Assembly (NCBI RefSeq): GCF_050948175.1
Contig: NC_135205.1
Location: 7,105,795-7,169,794, forward strand
DNA: 64,000 bases
Source: Xylocopa sonorina
Lineage: Eukaryota; Arthropoda; Insecta; Hymenoptera; Apidae
Direction: 5' to 3'
Under the pieces are notes generated by a model that saw nothing but the letters and a program-made list of their open reading frames with translations, ran no database searches and had not been told where the DNA came from. Shown piece by piece: positions 48,481-62,060 of the stretch. The first letter of the stretch is position 1. The number at the start of each line of letters is the position of its first letter. The translations under genes and the position numbers were made by a program.

Positions 48481-51400
48481 TCATTTCTCCTAAAATATTA
48501 TCTATTTAAACAAATAAATGCTACTGCATTTTTACTGATTCTTACAAATTTCATTCGTAACCTTCAATATATAATATTTTAACACCGAACTTTATATAAT
48601 TAAGTGGAGATTCTCGAGTTTGTTTAAATATTTATAGTCTTCTTATCGTTTTGGGCATTGCATAAGAGTTTTGCATACAAGTAACTGTACAACACCGTAA
48701 TTTAAACATCGGTAATAGAAGAAATGTCAAGTGCGCCATAACAGCACGCGACTACCCGCATTTACTTTTAAATATCTTCGTTATCTATCGATTACCTTTC
48801 TAGTTCACTTCTATCCATTACGTTTTTCGCATTTACATTTTCGATACTCTACGCAACAGTTTCATTCTAGTTGGTAAGAATATGCAGCTGTCGCAGCTTG
48901 TTACTTGTCAACTCGAGCGATAGAAAAATACGGCATAGACGTTGCAATAAACTTTGTATTTTAGGTTGGGTCACGTAGATAGGATTGGGTCATCGAAATT
49001 TACGATATAACACAGGTCATTGAATCGCTTCGTGTCAGCCAACTGATTCGAGAGCTTTTTAAATCTCGTATACCGTAAAAAAAAACCTTTATACGTATAA
49101 TACAAGTACATACTACGCGTATACTACAGCAGAGTATAGGAATTAACAGGGTGCAAGTTCGAGGACATTTATTGAACTTCCCTCCTTTTATACGAACGTT
49201 CACAATTTCCTAGAGGTCTGCCGCTATAAAAATATTAGCAGGAGTTTTGACTCGCTGAGAGGCGAGGGATAACTGAGCGAGGGAGAACGGTGTGAAACAC
49301 TCGAAAGCCATCGACTTTGGCAGCTTGGAAACCCTTTGAGGGAGAAACAGCTTTCGAACTTAATACCGTTTAATTCACCACCCGGTCTCTTTAATCGATC
49401 CCGGCTGTGGAGCCCGAGTCGAGCCACTTCAGGTGTTCTATCTAGTCCGTTTTTTCGTCAATCGGATCGAAAGCAACCCCTTCTTCCACTTCTCGTTAGC
49501 GAGGAAAAACGCGAAACGCGCGGTGTACCATGCAATGCAAGGTAGAACGGACCGGTGCGCGCGCAACGATGGAATGAAAGAAGAGGAACAGAAAAAAAGA
49601 AAGAAGGAGGAGAGAGGAGCAAGACGAGGAGCGACCCTAACCACCGGCAAAATTCGAAAAAGGTTGTGCACCGTGTAACTTTCCCACTGTTAGGCAGCTC
49701 GGAGTGCGACGCGACGTATGGCTTAGGGCAGACGCGCGAATGCGGTGCCCTTCGTCGCGACGAATTGAAAGAAAGGAGACCCTAAAAAAAACTGGTTCTT
49801 TCTTTCCCCTCGTCGGTTCGGGCCAGCAGCACCTGGCCCGCCGGTTCGTGCTCCTTTACAGGCCACCGAGGCCTTCGATCGGATCTTGAATTTCTTCCTC
49901 GAGACCACGCCGCCACGACCACTCTCTGTCCGGAATTAATCGCCGATTAAACCTAAACTCGAACGATAACATTCTGCTTATGCGTCGCTCGTTTCAACCG
50001 GCCGAGAAAAATGAAGGAAATCCATACGCACGGTCGCGGTGCTGTCGATGGAATGCACCGTGTGCTCTCTCGGATGCAAGGGTGCAGCGATTTCTTCGCG
50101 ACGATACTAGCAATGTTCGAAGACAAATCATCGGAAGTACGGAGCTTTCACAGCGCAACGTACCTATATGCTAACGAAGAGACGTAACGAACTGATAATC
50201 TCGCCGGTTCATCTTGCGTAATTATTCCTAATTATGCAAATTGTACAACATTGTGATCGCTCCTGAGCAACTATATCCTCTATATATCAAAAGGCCATGC
50301 AAGCGTGGCCCTTCTGGCTACTTTAAATTAGTGGTTACTTTTTACGATATTGCTTGTAATTACATGTCCAGTTTCACTGAATCATGAAAGCATCCGTATG
50401 GAAGTCCAACGGTATCGCGCCTTATTCCGGAGCGTTATCCCTTCGACTTCGTCGAGTCCAACCTCGTCCTTTCAACAACGGCTGAAACGGATACACCGAC
50501 GCCGCAAGAAATTATTGTATCTCTGTTATGCATATGCATCGAACATTTAGCATAGATACTATAACTGTTTCCCACATTTTATACCCGCACCGATAATACG
50601 AGTATTTGCATAGAGCTTTCTTCTCTAACCGTTCCTCGAAATCTCTTTCGGAGGGGATGTACCAAGCACGGTGCTGCGGATATGCTACCTACTTACGTAT
50701 AAACGCATTACTCGATTACGTAATTCTGTTGTAACTGTGACATTTAAATGACATGCACATACAGGCTAGTTTGGAGCAGTGCGTTTTAGTCGTTTGTAAT
50801 TCCAGTTTTATACCAGGCGATAATTTTAGCTCTCGTACGTCTTTGCAATTTCGCCGACACGAGCTAATGGAGGAGTTAATTATCATATCAAATTTATTTT
50901 ATTTCCAGTGAAATAATTTGAAATTATCATTACCTGAGATATCGGTATATTAACGTGATATTTGTTGTTTATCGGACAAATTTGCGTGTACCGTAGCACC
51001 ATTTAGCAATACCGGCGGCGTTCGAGAGATCCTACTTAAGCGTTGTACTCTTCTTAAGAACCAGCGCGGAGAAGCTCCTTGTTGGTCATTATTCTTTCCT
51101 CCCCGGTTTCGCCTGTACTACTTATCTATGCGAATATTAAATCGGAACACTTCAAGTGTTACCGGAACGATAGCAGAATATGGAAGTAACTTTTAGAATA
51201 GCACGGCGAGGAGAAAGAGGAACGGCGCGCGATCTACATACATCGACACAGGTCGGGTCAATATCCTTCGAGTTCTGTCCTGTGCATCCTACTTTCCTAT
51301 ACCCACTTCACTTGCCATTATTACATGCCGAATACAACCCGTGGAATAAAGAAATTACCAATCCGAATCAATTTGGTACGCGGTTCTTCTTAACGAAACG

Positions 51401-51500
51401 AGTGTTTCGCCTCGAGTATGGGCGAAAGTCGAAGCGCCTCGTTCTCTCGTGATTCTGGCTAACTATAAACGTCGAATGAGATGACGTTTACAATTTCGCC
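48481..51500. other. AT-rich noncoding region
   Basis: Short unrecognised ORFs only. A pair of imperfect GGTTGGGTCA/GATTGGGTCA repeats lies near 48964-48992. No exon or RNA gene seen. Confidence 0.5.
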
Positions 51501-51516
51501 GATTAAATAATTCACG

Positions 51517-52089
51517 TTATAAATTGTTTAATCGAGGGATCACGGTCAGGTTGACAATGCGTGCTGAAACAGCCAGAACGTACGTACACGTGCAAACTTT
51601 ATCTCTACCGGCCAGTTCGAGCGCAATCTTAGGTCCAGGGTCAGCAGCCTTGACGAATGCGACTTTGAAGACGGGCCAATCTTGGCGGGAACCTCGTATC
51701 ATCTGCGATAGCGTAGCTACGATTCCATTTTTTCTCCGATTTGGTAGTTTCTCAATACGACGAACGAGTCGACGAAGAAGTCGATTATCGAGGTATTCCC
51801 GTGGATCACTGGCCAGCCTCGATCCCACACGGGTGATAAAACGGGTAACAGGCCCGGAGAGAGGGCCGTAGAAAGGGGTTGTTGGATAACATTCCATCGT
51901 CCGTGCAGCTACGAGCTTCTTTGAAAATACTTCTAAATGCCGGCGTACATCCAAACCGTCCGAGCGTTTCCTGTTCCGAGCGAGGGCAGGCCTGGCTCTG
52001 GCAAGAGACGATGAATGGCCGTCCTGTCTACCTGAGCCAGGGGATCCTTCAAGGACCGTGGCCAGGCCCCACGAGCGTAGAAGCCTCAA
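51517..52089 (-). CDS. Unrecognised open reading frame (190 codons), possibly chance
   Basis: An open frame in a locally GC-rich patch. An inner ATG begins MECYPTTPFYGPLSGPVTRF and continues through a basic segment with SRLASDPREYLDNRLLRRLV near residues 90-110. It reads more protein-like than most frames here. However, the opposite strand is also open (51524-51871 and 51879-52313), and no family, splice structure or transposon terminal repeat is visible. It may be a fragment of an old mobile element or a chance frame. Confidence 0.12.
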   Translation of the reverse strand: MRLLRSWGLATVLEGSPGSGRQDGHSSSLARARPALARNRKRSDGLDVRRHLEVFSKKLVAARTMECYPTTPFYGPLSGPVTRFITRVGSRLASDPREYLDNRLLRRLVRRIEKLPNRRKNGIVATLSQMIRGSRQDWPVFKVAFVKAADPGPKIALELAGRDKVCTCTYVLAVSARIVNLTVIPRLNNL

Positions 52090-52343
52090 TGGCTTACCGA
52101 TGCTCTCGCTCTCCTAAACAAGAACGCAGCCAGAGCAAATCAAATATTATAAATACGAGAAGTCTCGGCTCGGGGCCCCCGGGGCCGCTTATCGGTCGGC
52201 CTGATAGCAGCATCCGGCCTTATCCTTCTGCAAATAAAGGGACCCGGCTGACACGGCTCGCGAACACACCGCGATCGATACGCGTCTGGACATGTATTTC
52301 TATTTCGGGCTAAGTCTGAGGGACTCGCTTCGAACCGAACCAT

Positions 52344-55300
52344 CTTAAATAATATATGTACACGATCATGCTCCCACTAATTCTGCAAGGAAAGTTCCTT
52401 TCGTCGAAGTCGCATGCTGCGTATCGAGTTAATTCCCATCCAACGAATCGAATAAAAGGCGTGAAATGCGGTGCAAACTTCCTTTTAACTCGGATCACCG
52501 TGGACGATAAACAGTTTGGCCTTTTTGGTGCGCATGAATATTCAACGTCAATTATCCGAAAAACCAGGCAGAAAAACCAGGTTCCTTCTAATTGCACTAC
52601 AAACACCGAGCACCATTCATTTTTGTCCGGATCCGCGTAAACGATCGATCTTCAACTGAATCTCGAACGAGCGGCGGCCCAAGAAATTCCACTAACGTCG
52701 CGTCGACTAGCTGATAATCGCGTTCACCTCTCGTGAGGGAGAAAAATCGATCAACACCGTAAACGACGACGAATGCGATTGGTCAGCGGTGTTCGACCCC
52801 CGTGCACGTCCGTTTTAGGGAATTATAGAGACGGTTACGTAGTTGCCCTAATGAACTAGAATCGCTGACGTTGTCAATGACTGTCCGTTGAATGAAATCG
52901 GTTTTCTCGCGCGAAAGAGTGTTCGCATCGTGCCTCCTCGAACAGGTAGAATTCTCTCTTTCTGGCTCGCATCCCCGATCAACGGCCTCCTCTCTATCAC
53001 CCCACCCGTTCCCGCAACTTCTCTATTTTTCGCAGACAGGTTGGCCCGCGGCAGCAATTTTCGGCACCGTCTATCTCCCTTCGAGCCCGTACGCCGCGAT
53101 CCTCCCTCTTCTTCTTGTTACGAGCCGGCTTTCGTGCTACAGGCGCCTCCCTTTGTTTCGGGATTCGAACAACCGATCCTTGAAAGTGTCGTAACCTCGT
53201 CGGATCCACTAACTCTGCCCCGTCCGCGTCTCGTCATCGTTCCGTCATCCGCGCATATATATTTCTAGTCGCACACCCTCCCGTTATACATATATTGTCA
53301 GAAATATGAAATTCGAATTGTCATCTTCCGAGAGGATAATTAGATTCCAATGGAAGGTAGACACGCGTTCGTGTCGGGGGTTAATCGAGTCGCGGGCGAG
53401 TCCCGAACGAAACAAACGGGGGTGGAGGTAGTAGCGCGGGCGCTGACGCACAATAGACCGTAACGCCGCAAACTTTCCCGAACCGAGATTTCCATTTGGC
53501 TGAGTTCATCGAGCACGAGGGGTTCGCGTTTCTGTCGCTCGGTTTCCGCGCGTACGATGGCATACATAAAGCGAAGCCACCAGTTTCGTTCGCGAAACGA
53601 CACGACAGGTGTTCGTCACGCGCAGGATACGTGATCACCACCCTTTAACGTTAATAAGATTGCACTCTCCAAGTCATTTTCGGCGATGCATGCTCGCGAC
53701 TATGCTCGTGGACGTACGCACGGCCGCAAGCGTAATACTTTGCACGATCTTAACGGCCAACTACGGCGACGGTGCTTCGGTTTTAAGATCGGTTTTACAA
53801 CCGTTATAACGACGTTCTCGAAGGGTGGTCCGTGTCGTATCAGTCGGGTTTGCACGCGGAACGCCCAAAAACGCTTTTTTCTCGCAACAACCGACTCCCG
53901 ACTGGCCACGCTCCCTATGCTCCGCTGTGTAATTACGCAGTGACGATTTTACCACAAATTTTAGGTTTGCCGGAAAGTAAGTCTGTTGCACTTTTCGCGA
54001 GCCTCGGGTTAAAAGGTGTTACCGAGCTTCGAGCCAAATTCGGGGTATGGAAATGATGGACAACTTTCTGGTAAGCTGCATCGAAAACGGGATCAAGTAT
54101 CTATCAAACGAGTTCGAGATATACTGTTAGAGGTATATCGCATCGTTGGTTGCCCACTAATGTGTATGGCCGATTGCACGTAGTTCGCTAGAAACCCTGT
54201 CGTCGCATCGAGTATGGATGGCTGGCGTGCATGAATTTTATGCATCCTTCTTTGTACGAACCAATCAGAGAGGCCGAAAGAGTCGCGTGATACGATGATA
54301 TATACGATATATCATTGCATAATTTCACAGGTACAATTATGATTTTCATTCGTTTGTTGCACGTTATCGTTCGAGCGAGCAACGTGCAAAGCGAGTACTC
54401 GTGCAGTAAATCGAGTATACGTGTAGAGAATCGTGCCTCGTATGACGAGAGATGTATCACATCAGATTCGCACGCAAGCTATCGAGGTACGATTTTTCAA
54501 TAAATTTACTTGTCAAAAAAGGTGTCGTATCTGCAAAAATTACTTGATCTAATCTAAATTAAATCTTTTCCCTTTTCTCTCAACTTGAAGGTGGAAGGCA
54601 TTTAGTTTTACATCGCCACACGTGCCAGCAAATATCTTTTTCTCACGCAAACATATTAATAGTTCATCCATAGAAACAACGTGTACGCTCAAAGATCCAT
54701 TATGTCCAAGGGTCTTAAATTCATTCGATTGAACGGCAAGCCTCAAGCCCTTGTTAAGACGATGTCGAGATTAATCGACGAAGATCGTGTCAAAGTTGTT
54801 GGAAGCTGCGCAGAACGCGATTAATCTTAATCGAGCCAGTACGAACTTGTTAACTTGCTTTCGTAATTCATGCATCACCGCACCGATTAAAGGAGGATCG
54901 TGTAAAAATCTAGCCATCGGAGGGCTAGTTACATCTCTAAATACACAGACAAGTACAACCCGAGCAGAAGAAAAAAAAAGTGAAAAGGCAGTTCGTAAAG
55001 TCATATTTTCATCCCTCGGCAAATCTTCAGCTCCGTTCAAGAACAGCGTACCCATCATCAGAAGTTTGCTCCTTTCGTAAACTTCTCACCCTTACCCCAC
55101 GCAGCGTTCTCCGTTAAAGAACTCCTCCATCCCTGGCCTCGTCCCCCTTCGAGCCAGTCGATTCCAATTACCCCGAGCGCGTGACGTCCGAGGGCGAAAT
55201 TCCGTCTCGACGACAGAAGCGATTCGTCCTTCTTCGTCGATCATCCCCCGCGCCGAGAAACCCCAGCCGCGTCGCGTCACTCGCGTCGACGACAGATGAG

Positions 55301-57200
55301 AATGGGTATGCTCGCGCGGAGAGCTTCCTCCTTCCTGGCGAAATTAACGGAGTTGAAAAATGTCTTCGAGCAGCGGCCCGTCTATACGCTCGGCGATCGG
55401 GAAGACGACGGAAGAGGTTTCTTGACCCTTCCGTGCGGTCGCGGCACGAGGGAGCGTGAGCGTGAAGGGCGTTTTCCCGCTCTACGCGCCGCGCGCTAGG
55501 AACCGCTCGATGGGATCACCATGGAGACAGACGTCCCCATACCTTTATTCCCGACGATGTTTCCCCATGAAGCTGCGCCGGCTCCTTCGTCCCTGTCCCG
55601 CAGCCCTTGTACCCAACTTTCGTCCATCCGCCCGTCCGTTCGTTCCACCCTGGCTCGAAGGTCGACGGATTGAGCTAGGTCGCATTTATCCCCTCCTAAG
55701 GGTGAATCAGCATCCACGAACGACCCCCTGTTTCTGTTTCGGATCAACTTCGACTTCCAATTTCATCGAAATCCACGGGAATCTCTTTTTCACGTTATCG
55801 ATAAGCTTTTAATATACGATACGTAACGGTCTTCTTCGCGTCGCCGAATACCTTCAATTTTCGTTTCTACCGACATTTTTTCAAAGATGGCACTCTGTTC
55901 AGCTCCGTTTCAGAGAAGTCGCATGCGCGGCAGTTGGCAACCATGAATGGGACCCCACCCGAATTTGGGCGTCGCAACGCAGAATTTTCACGCCGTCAAT
56001 TTCCACGAGAACGAAGTCCAGCTGCTAGGGAACCCTATTCATTTATCTTTCTTTTTTCTTTTTTCTATGTACAAATTGAATGTTTCTCGAAACCGGTATA
56101 GAAGCTCGCGCATCGTTCTCACCGTCCGCGACCCGGTGGGCGAGTGTATCAGCTATCGTAGCTGGCCATTTACGATCTTTCCGGTGATTTCCTCGTCTCG
56201 AAATAGCCACCATCGATCGCGACCAGGAGAGTCGAGTTGAGTCAGGTCGCGGTCAGGAGGGTGTTGCACCACGTTGCGCCACGCTTTGCGCCACGTTGCA
56301 CCAGTCGCGGAAATTCAAGGGGAAACATCATCGTACTATTTGCGTATCGTTGCACACTTTTCACCAACGGTCGGTCCAGCGCCGTACTTTCAAACAAGCG
56401 CGATCTATCGATAGTTGGCGATCGAAACGAGAGGTTGATGCTGCGCATTCGTTTCCCTTCAGGGGGAGAATATCGCTGCAGCATCTGTTTCTTACTTTCC
56501 GCCCTTTGCTCCGCCAACCTTGCACCTACTTATAACTTCGTACATTAGTTTTGGGAAATTACCTTTACTCGGTAGACCACATTTCTTATACGCCTACTAT
56601 GTTTGTTCACGTTTAGCAGATGCATCGCGTGGGTGAAACGAAATCGAACGCATCTGTACAAATTTCTAATGATGCGTCTTCGTAGAACGAACTCATCCCC
56701 ACCGTCTTGAGTGCGTCCCTTTTGTCAGAATTCCAAGAGGAAAAGTGGCTGTTGAATAATGCAACGCAGGCTCCTCGAACCAGTGAAAATGGATGACCAG
56801 TTTTCCGTTTAACGAGCGTTCACTGCATTCAGGATGGTTTGTTCTTGGCCATTGTTAATTACTTAGTTGGCAGAGCGATATCCGAACGAGGAATCACCGA
56901 TTTCCACGTGACGATATTGCAGACGAGAATAGAGTTGTTCGGTTAACAGAAGATGACAGAAAAGGGGGTACGCTCTATCATTAATTTGGGTAATTTATTT
57001 AATCGTTCACCGTACATCGATTTGATAATTCGAGATACCTAAGATGTCGGTTCGTAACGATCAAGCTTACACTTCCAGCTGTTTTAACGAGATACGGTTT
57101 TAATTGACCGAAAGTACATCGTGTCTCATTTTGCAAATTGCCTCCTCAAATGCGGTATAATACGAACCCTTGGTGATTGGTAAGTAGCACACCTGTTTCA
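52344..57200. other. Noncoding region, no recognised gene
   Basis: Mixed composition with several overlapping unrecognised frames (52888-53268, 55296-55812) in GC-richer patches. A four-unit GTTGCRCCAC-type repeat lies at 56263-56303. No exon assigned. Confidence 0.5.
56263..56303. repeat. Degenerate 10-12 bp tandem repeat (GTTGCACCAC/GTTGCGCCAC)
   Basis: Four adjacent units that differ at a few positions. Confidence 0.7.
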
Positions 57201-57204
57201 TTAC

Positions 57205-57207
<3 letters not shown>

Positions 57208-57252
<45 letters not shown>
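57208..57252. repeat. (AG)22 microsatellite
   Basis: Forty-five nucleotides of perfect AG, the longest simple repeat in the window. Confidence 0.95.
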
Positions 57253-57255
<3 letters not shown>

Positions 57256-60200
57256 AAAGAATCAAGCTCGTAAGCATCAATTTAAAAAAAAATATTCTAA
57301 ATAATATGTATTACAATGCAAATTAATCTGAGAACAAGTTATAAATTCAAATCAAGCAATGTCTATCTTCTGTACACGTATAGAAGATTAATATCCAAAT
57401 ACATTATATTGCTTTATGGTAGGTATTATATATACAATATATATATAAAGAACTCAACTCTTTTCTCATTTATTTAATTTGTTGAACACCTTGAGGATAG
57501 AAATCAGCAGATAACGCGCGTAGATGCGTGATTTTCCAACCTTTAATTGCCTTATTAATCTCTTTCACTCTATTAATATTCCATTTAATTACGCAAAATT
57601 AACGAGACATTAAACCTTTAAACAGCTGTTTCGTAAGTAGCAATTATCCACCGCAGCGTTTCCACCACATGTCCTGTACGAGTGAATGAATTTTAACGTT
57701 ACGTTACGTTACGTTTTTGCGATATCCTTCACGAACGAGCACCGAGAGTATAAAGTAATTTTAAATTTCCTCAACTTCATTAAAATCATGGTCAGTTATA
57801 AAAATAGTGCACTCGTTCAGAGGAAGCGAAGGAACACGGATCTACGTTTACGTATGTAAAAATACATTAGTGTCACGCGATGCGTTATCTAATCGTCGAG
57901 TCAGTCTGTACGTGGTTATTGATAAAAGAGTATGGTTCAAGAAAAGTGAGAGTAACGTAAGAAGGGTCGTTGATTTCGAATGTTACTATACTTCAAATAT
58001 CCTCGATTCTCCTTAACGTAACTACAATGGACGTAAAGTAAACTATCATTTTTCCCATCGAACCGATATCTGCAGAATATCGACTTCACTATACCACGGG
58101 TTGTCGCATATGCGACAAAGTTGCAACGTGATAGTGGATATCTCTTCGAACAGCCATGGGGTGTCAAAGAACTTTTTTCCTAGCAATCCAAATAGACGAT
58201 AGGTAGAGGTATCGGTTTTCTTGAGAAACACGTCACGAACACATGTCGTACCGGCGTGGAAAAATTCACGGCTCGGTTGGTTACGATTGCAAACTATTAC
58301 GATTATAAAGAAGCCTCTGTACGCGTATCGAAAAGCAAAGTTCAGTTACTAATTTACCGTGGCACGATAGACCGCGATCGGGCACGCGTTCCAGAAAATA
58401 GTAAACTTGTCAGACAGCCAATTGTTCTCGTATAAACGCAACGACGATTGTTTCGAATGGTTTGAGATTGTTCGAATTATCATCTAGTCGTTTATATATA
58501 GCCAGGGATTTCATTATCTAAAAACCGCAAAGAATACTATTTACGCGCCAGTTTATCGGATAAGTAATTATGCAACTGACCGATTAAAAAGCTCGTTTCT
58601 CGATTGCTTATCTATCCTTAATTCGCGTGAGTGTATTATAAAAATCTGAAATGTAACAATCGTTTCGGGAAATATTAGCAGATATTTAATTGAAATGTGC
58701 TCGTGTCCAAAGCGTTTAAATGTCCAAGAGATTTCAAGTCAAGACGTAAACCTAGATCTGGCGCAAGAAATGGATACAAATGTTTGACCAAAGTGAACGC
58801 TAACCGAGACTTTCCTAGATTGCAATTAACATTGGACGCAAACCTGTACCTGTTTCTTTGTTTTAAAAAGGTTTTCGAAGCTGGCATCGATAATCTGGTT
58901 TCTCGATATCGGTAGCCATTAAGTCGGCTATTTAGCTGATTACATTCATATTCATCTTCATCGTATTCGCTAATAAATTATAATTCGGACGACGGCCATC
59001 GGACTCGTATCTGACTACGATGTTTACTGGAATACTTGTAAGAAAAAAAATATTCAGGTAAATGCGTATATAAGCATTCGTATTAGCATAAAGATGAAAT
59101 AAATGGTTAATAAATGTTAATTCATATTTATGAAGCAATTAAAAAGCTTCACGAAACGCAACTATTATGACGATAGAAATTATCTCGGACGTATCAAAAA
59201 ATAGGACTGAATTTGAATAACCGGGAGCGTTTAATATCTGAGGAGATAACAAGTACCGCGGTTAGGTTTGATCTAATTATTCCAATTGAAATGATAATAG
59301 CGACTGGTTGGAAAAGAAGAAAGTAAGCAGACGTCGAGGAGGAACTCTCGTTGGGAATGGGGGACGCGCGGGCTCGTTCGCTTCGCGACTTGAAATTAAA
59401 CGGAACCGGGAGCCGTGGGATCGAAAGGGGGATCGATCGATTATCTTGACAGCTCGACGCAACTTATCATTCCGTGCCACGCTTCCGCTGGAAATACGTG
59501 TCGGAAATTACACCTTCCGCGCGTTATGTCCGACTCGCTAATACGCGGAGATAATTAGAAAACTGAGAATCACCAGAGTGAATGAACGTAGCGCGTGGAT
59601 ATTACGAGGCACAGACAATGAACGAAGTCACCTACAAAGCCGCCACGTGCATGCATTATTTAGCGAGCATTTTGCCTCCGAACGAGTGAACCAGTTTGCG
59701 AAATTAAAAAATCAGTCAATTTCGGCCAGCTGTACACGGTTCGTCATTACGTTAAGAGAACAGTTTTGCTCTTTACCTTACCGTTATTGCGATAAACTTC
59801 GTGATATTTATGTTTGTTCTGTTTAATTGTATTTACTTTTGGATTAATCAGTGTCCAGATAAATGCGACGAGGGTGAAAAATCAAGGTGAAAAATCACGG
59901 ATGATACGGTTCCTGTTTTTATTTGTTGTTTACGCGTGCTCTCATTCTGCCAGGCAAATATTAAATGCAAGCTGGCCGAGTTTAATAGAGTAAGAGAATA
60001 AAATTTAGTTGGAGCACGATCAAATACGATGTGCTCCTTGTTTAAAGATTTTTCGTGTCCCCTTTCTCGAGGGACCGTTGCGGTCGCTACGGCACACAGG
60101 TGCACCAACGAGTCACGAACGGTGCGTTCTGCATTCGTATTCCAGCTGTTCGGCTGCTGAAATTTACGACTTTCGTCCTTTTCTCGTTTCCTGGAACTTC

Positions 60201-60660
60201 CGATGTACGCGGAGAAATGGAGATAATACGATACAACTAAATTAAATGTTCGCGGGTGACCAAAATATATATTTTTTTCGTTTATTCGCCAATCAACGCG
60301 CTTCTCTCGGACGTTACCAGCAAGAGTAACAGGACGCTAATGATACGGAAATGTCGGTGAAATAATTATAAGGCAATCGAGAAGATTAAAGATCGAGAGA
60401 AGATATCGCCACCGTGTCGACGTTTGAATTTTATTAACAGCAACCGAGGCAAGTACCATGGAAGCGAGCGGTTTCCACTGAACAGGAGAAAATGGAATAG
60501 ACGAACGACAAACGAAGTTGCGTGTCTCGTACCCATCAAGGTAATACAGCATCGCATAAAAAGTGGTGCGAGGCCTAAACCAGGCCAAACCCGATTTCCA
60601 CGCGTCATCTGCGCGTCATGGGACTCGAGGGCTGTTGCTTCGTTTTACTCTCGACCGACC
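57253..60660. other. AT-rich noncoding region
   Basis: Dispersed AT-rich sequence. A (CGTTA)n run lies at 57697-57714. Short frames only, none recognised. Confidence 0.5.
57697..57714. repeat. (CGTTA)n pentanucleotide microsatellite
   Basis: Three and a half perfect units, another pentanucleotide array. Confidence 0.75.
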
Positions 60661-60698
60661 GAGGGTCGGAGAGAAGCTCACCTGCCTCGAGAGCGAGG

Positions 60699-60703
<5 letters not shown>

Positions 60704-60734
<31 letters not shown>
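60704..60734. repeat. (AG)15 microsatellite
   Basis: Perfect AG run of 31 nt. Confidence 0.92.
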
Positions 60735-60736
<2 letters not shown>

Positions 60737-61780
60737 CCTGGTGGTTAATTGCAGATCGCACGAGCTGGTTCTTCTGCGAAGTCGGTCGATTTTCGGGAGC
60801 AGCAGAGGTCCTTGCACGCGCGCGCAGAAAAGAAAAAATGGCCTGACCCGGTCATTAGCGGCATGGGCAAACAGTTTCCCCGTGGTCCCCTTTGGGCCCC
60901 TTTGGGCCGGCCGCGAGATCATTAGGAAGGATTTAGGCCAGGAAAAAGAAAAGGATTACATTCCACGGATGCGCGACAAAGGGATGAATTCGAGAGCGAG
61001 CGAGCGAGCGATCGTTGTCTCGAAATTTTTCTTTCCGCATCGGCGTATACACGAGACTACGTATTTTCGCATAAATCACGTTTCATTTTTTATTGTTGCT
61101 TTATTATATAGGTTGAGAGCCTGCGTTCCGGCTTGATTTGTTTGCCACCGATACCGGCTAGCAAACCGGTCGAGTTAAGGTTGAAACGTAAGTACCGTCT
61201 CTCCTGTTTCAGGTTGCTTCGTTTTGCGTTGATTCCACGCGATTTGCGTTTGGTTGTTAACCGCGGAATCCACGGGTTCGCGATGCTATCGCATTTTTCT
61301 CTCTGCGGGCGAAACCGAACAATAATTTCAGTTAATCGTTTATATTTTAGGAGAATTAGAACCGGTCGGTGTAAAATCTAATATTTGTCTAAGCGGTTTA
61401 CGCCTAAGGAAAACTGCACGATTCCTAGTTAACACTTGGATCATCGTACAAGAATTCGATCGTTAACCATTTTCCTCGAACCATTTCCCCTTCGTCCGAA
61501 CCGTTTGAACCGTTTCGGCCATTCAGTTTCAATTAGACCGGCCATTTTCAAGTATACATTAATCGAACCGCGCGTCTATCGCCAGCAAGAAAACCACGAT
61601 CGTCTATTTGCTGTCGAAATTAGCGCAAGTGTTTACACTTAACATCTGTTTCGTTTCCCGAAGCAACTGTCCGCGATCACGAGCGACGAGCACAAAAAGG
61701 CTCGAACAATTTCCGAGCGGCAAGCTGGAAACCAAGGGGGAGAACGGAGAGCGAAAGAAAACGGCGCGCACCGGTAAGAA

Positions 61781-62060
61781 AATGGCGGCGAGGATTCGAA
61801 GTGCGGTTCTGCGATACGAATTTCTATCTGAAATAAAATCGAAAGACTCGGGATTCCGAACCCTCGAACGCGTTAATCGATCGTTCGTTGACCTGTATCC
61901 CGCATACTCGGAGGATCCTCCGGATTCCCTCAGGTTTGTCCCCTATGTCCATAATCCCGGTAATTTGCGAAATCGAAACCACCGAAAACGATATCCTAAG
62001 CAGACTTGCCGGCCTCGTGGAACGTGGAATATTTATCTTGTCGAAGGGCCTCCGAGATGA
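61781..62060 (+). CDS. Unrecognised small open reading frame starting at a YY1/pho-like motif
   Basis: The ATG at 61781 sits in GAAAATGGCGGCG, which is both a fair Kozak context and a YY1/pho-type motif (AAATGGCGGC). It opens with MAARIRSAVLRYEFLSEIKS and runs about 93 codons to a TGA at 62058-62060. A second plus frame and a minus frame across 61824-62145 are also open, which weakens the case. No domain recognised. Low confidence. Confidence 0.12.
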
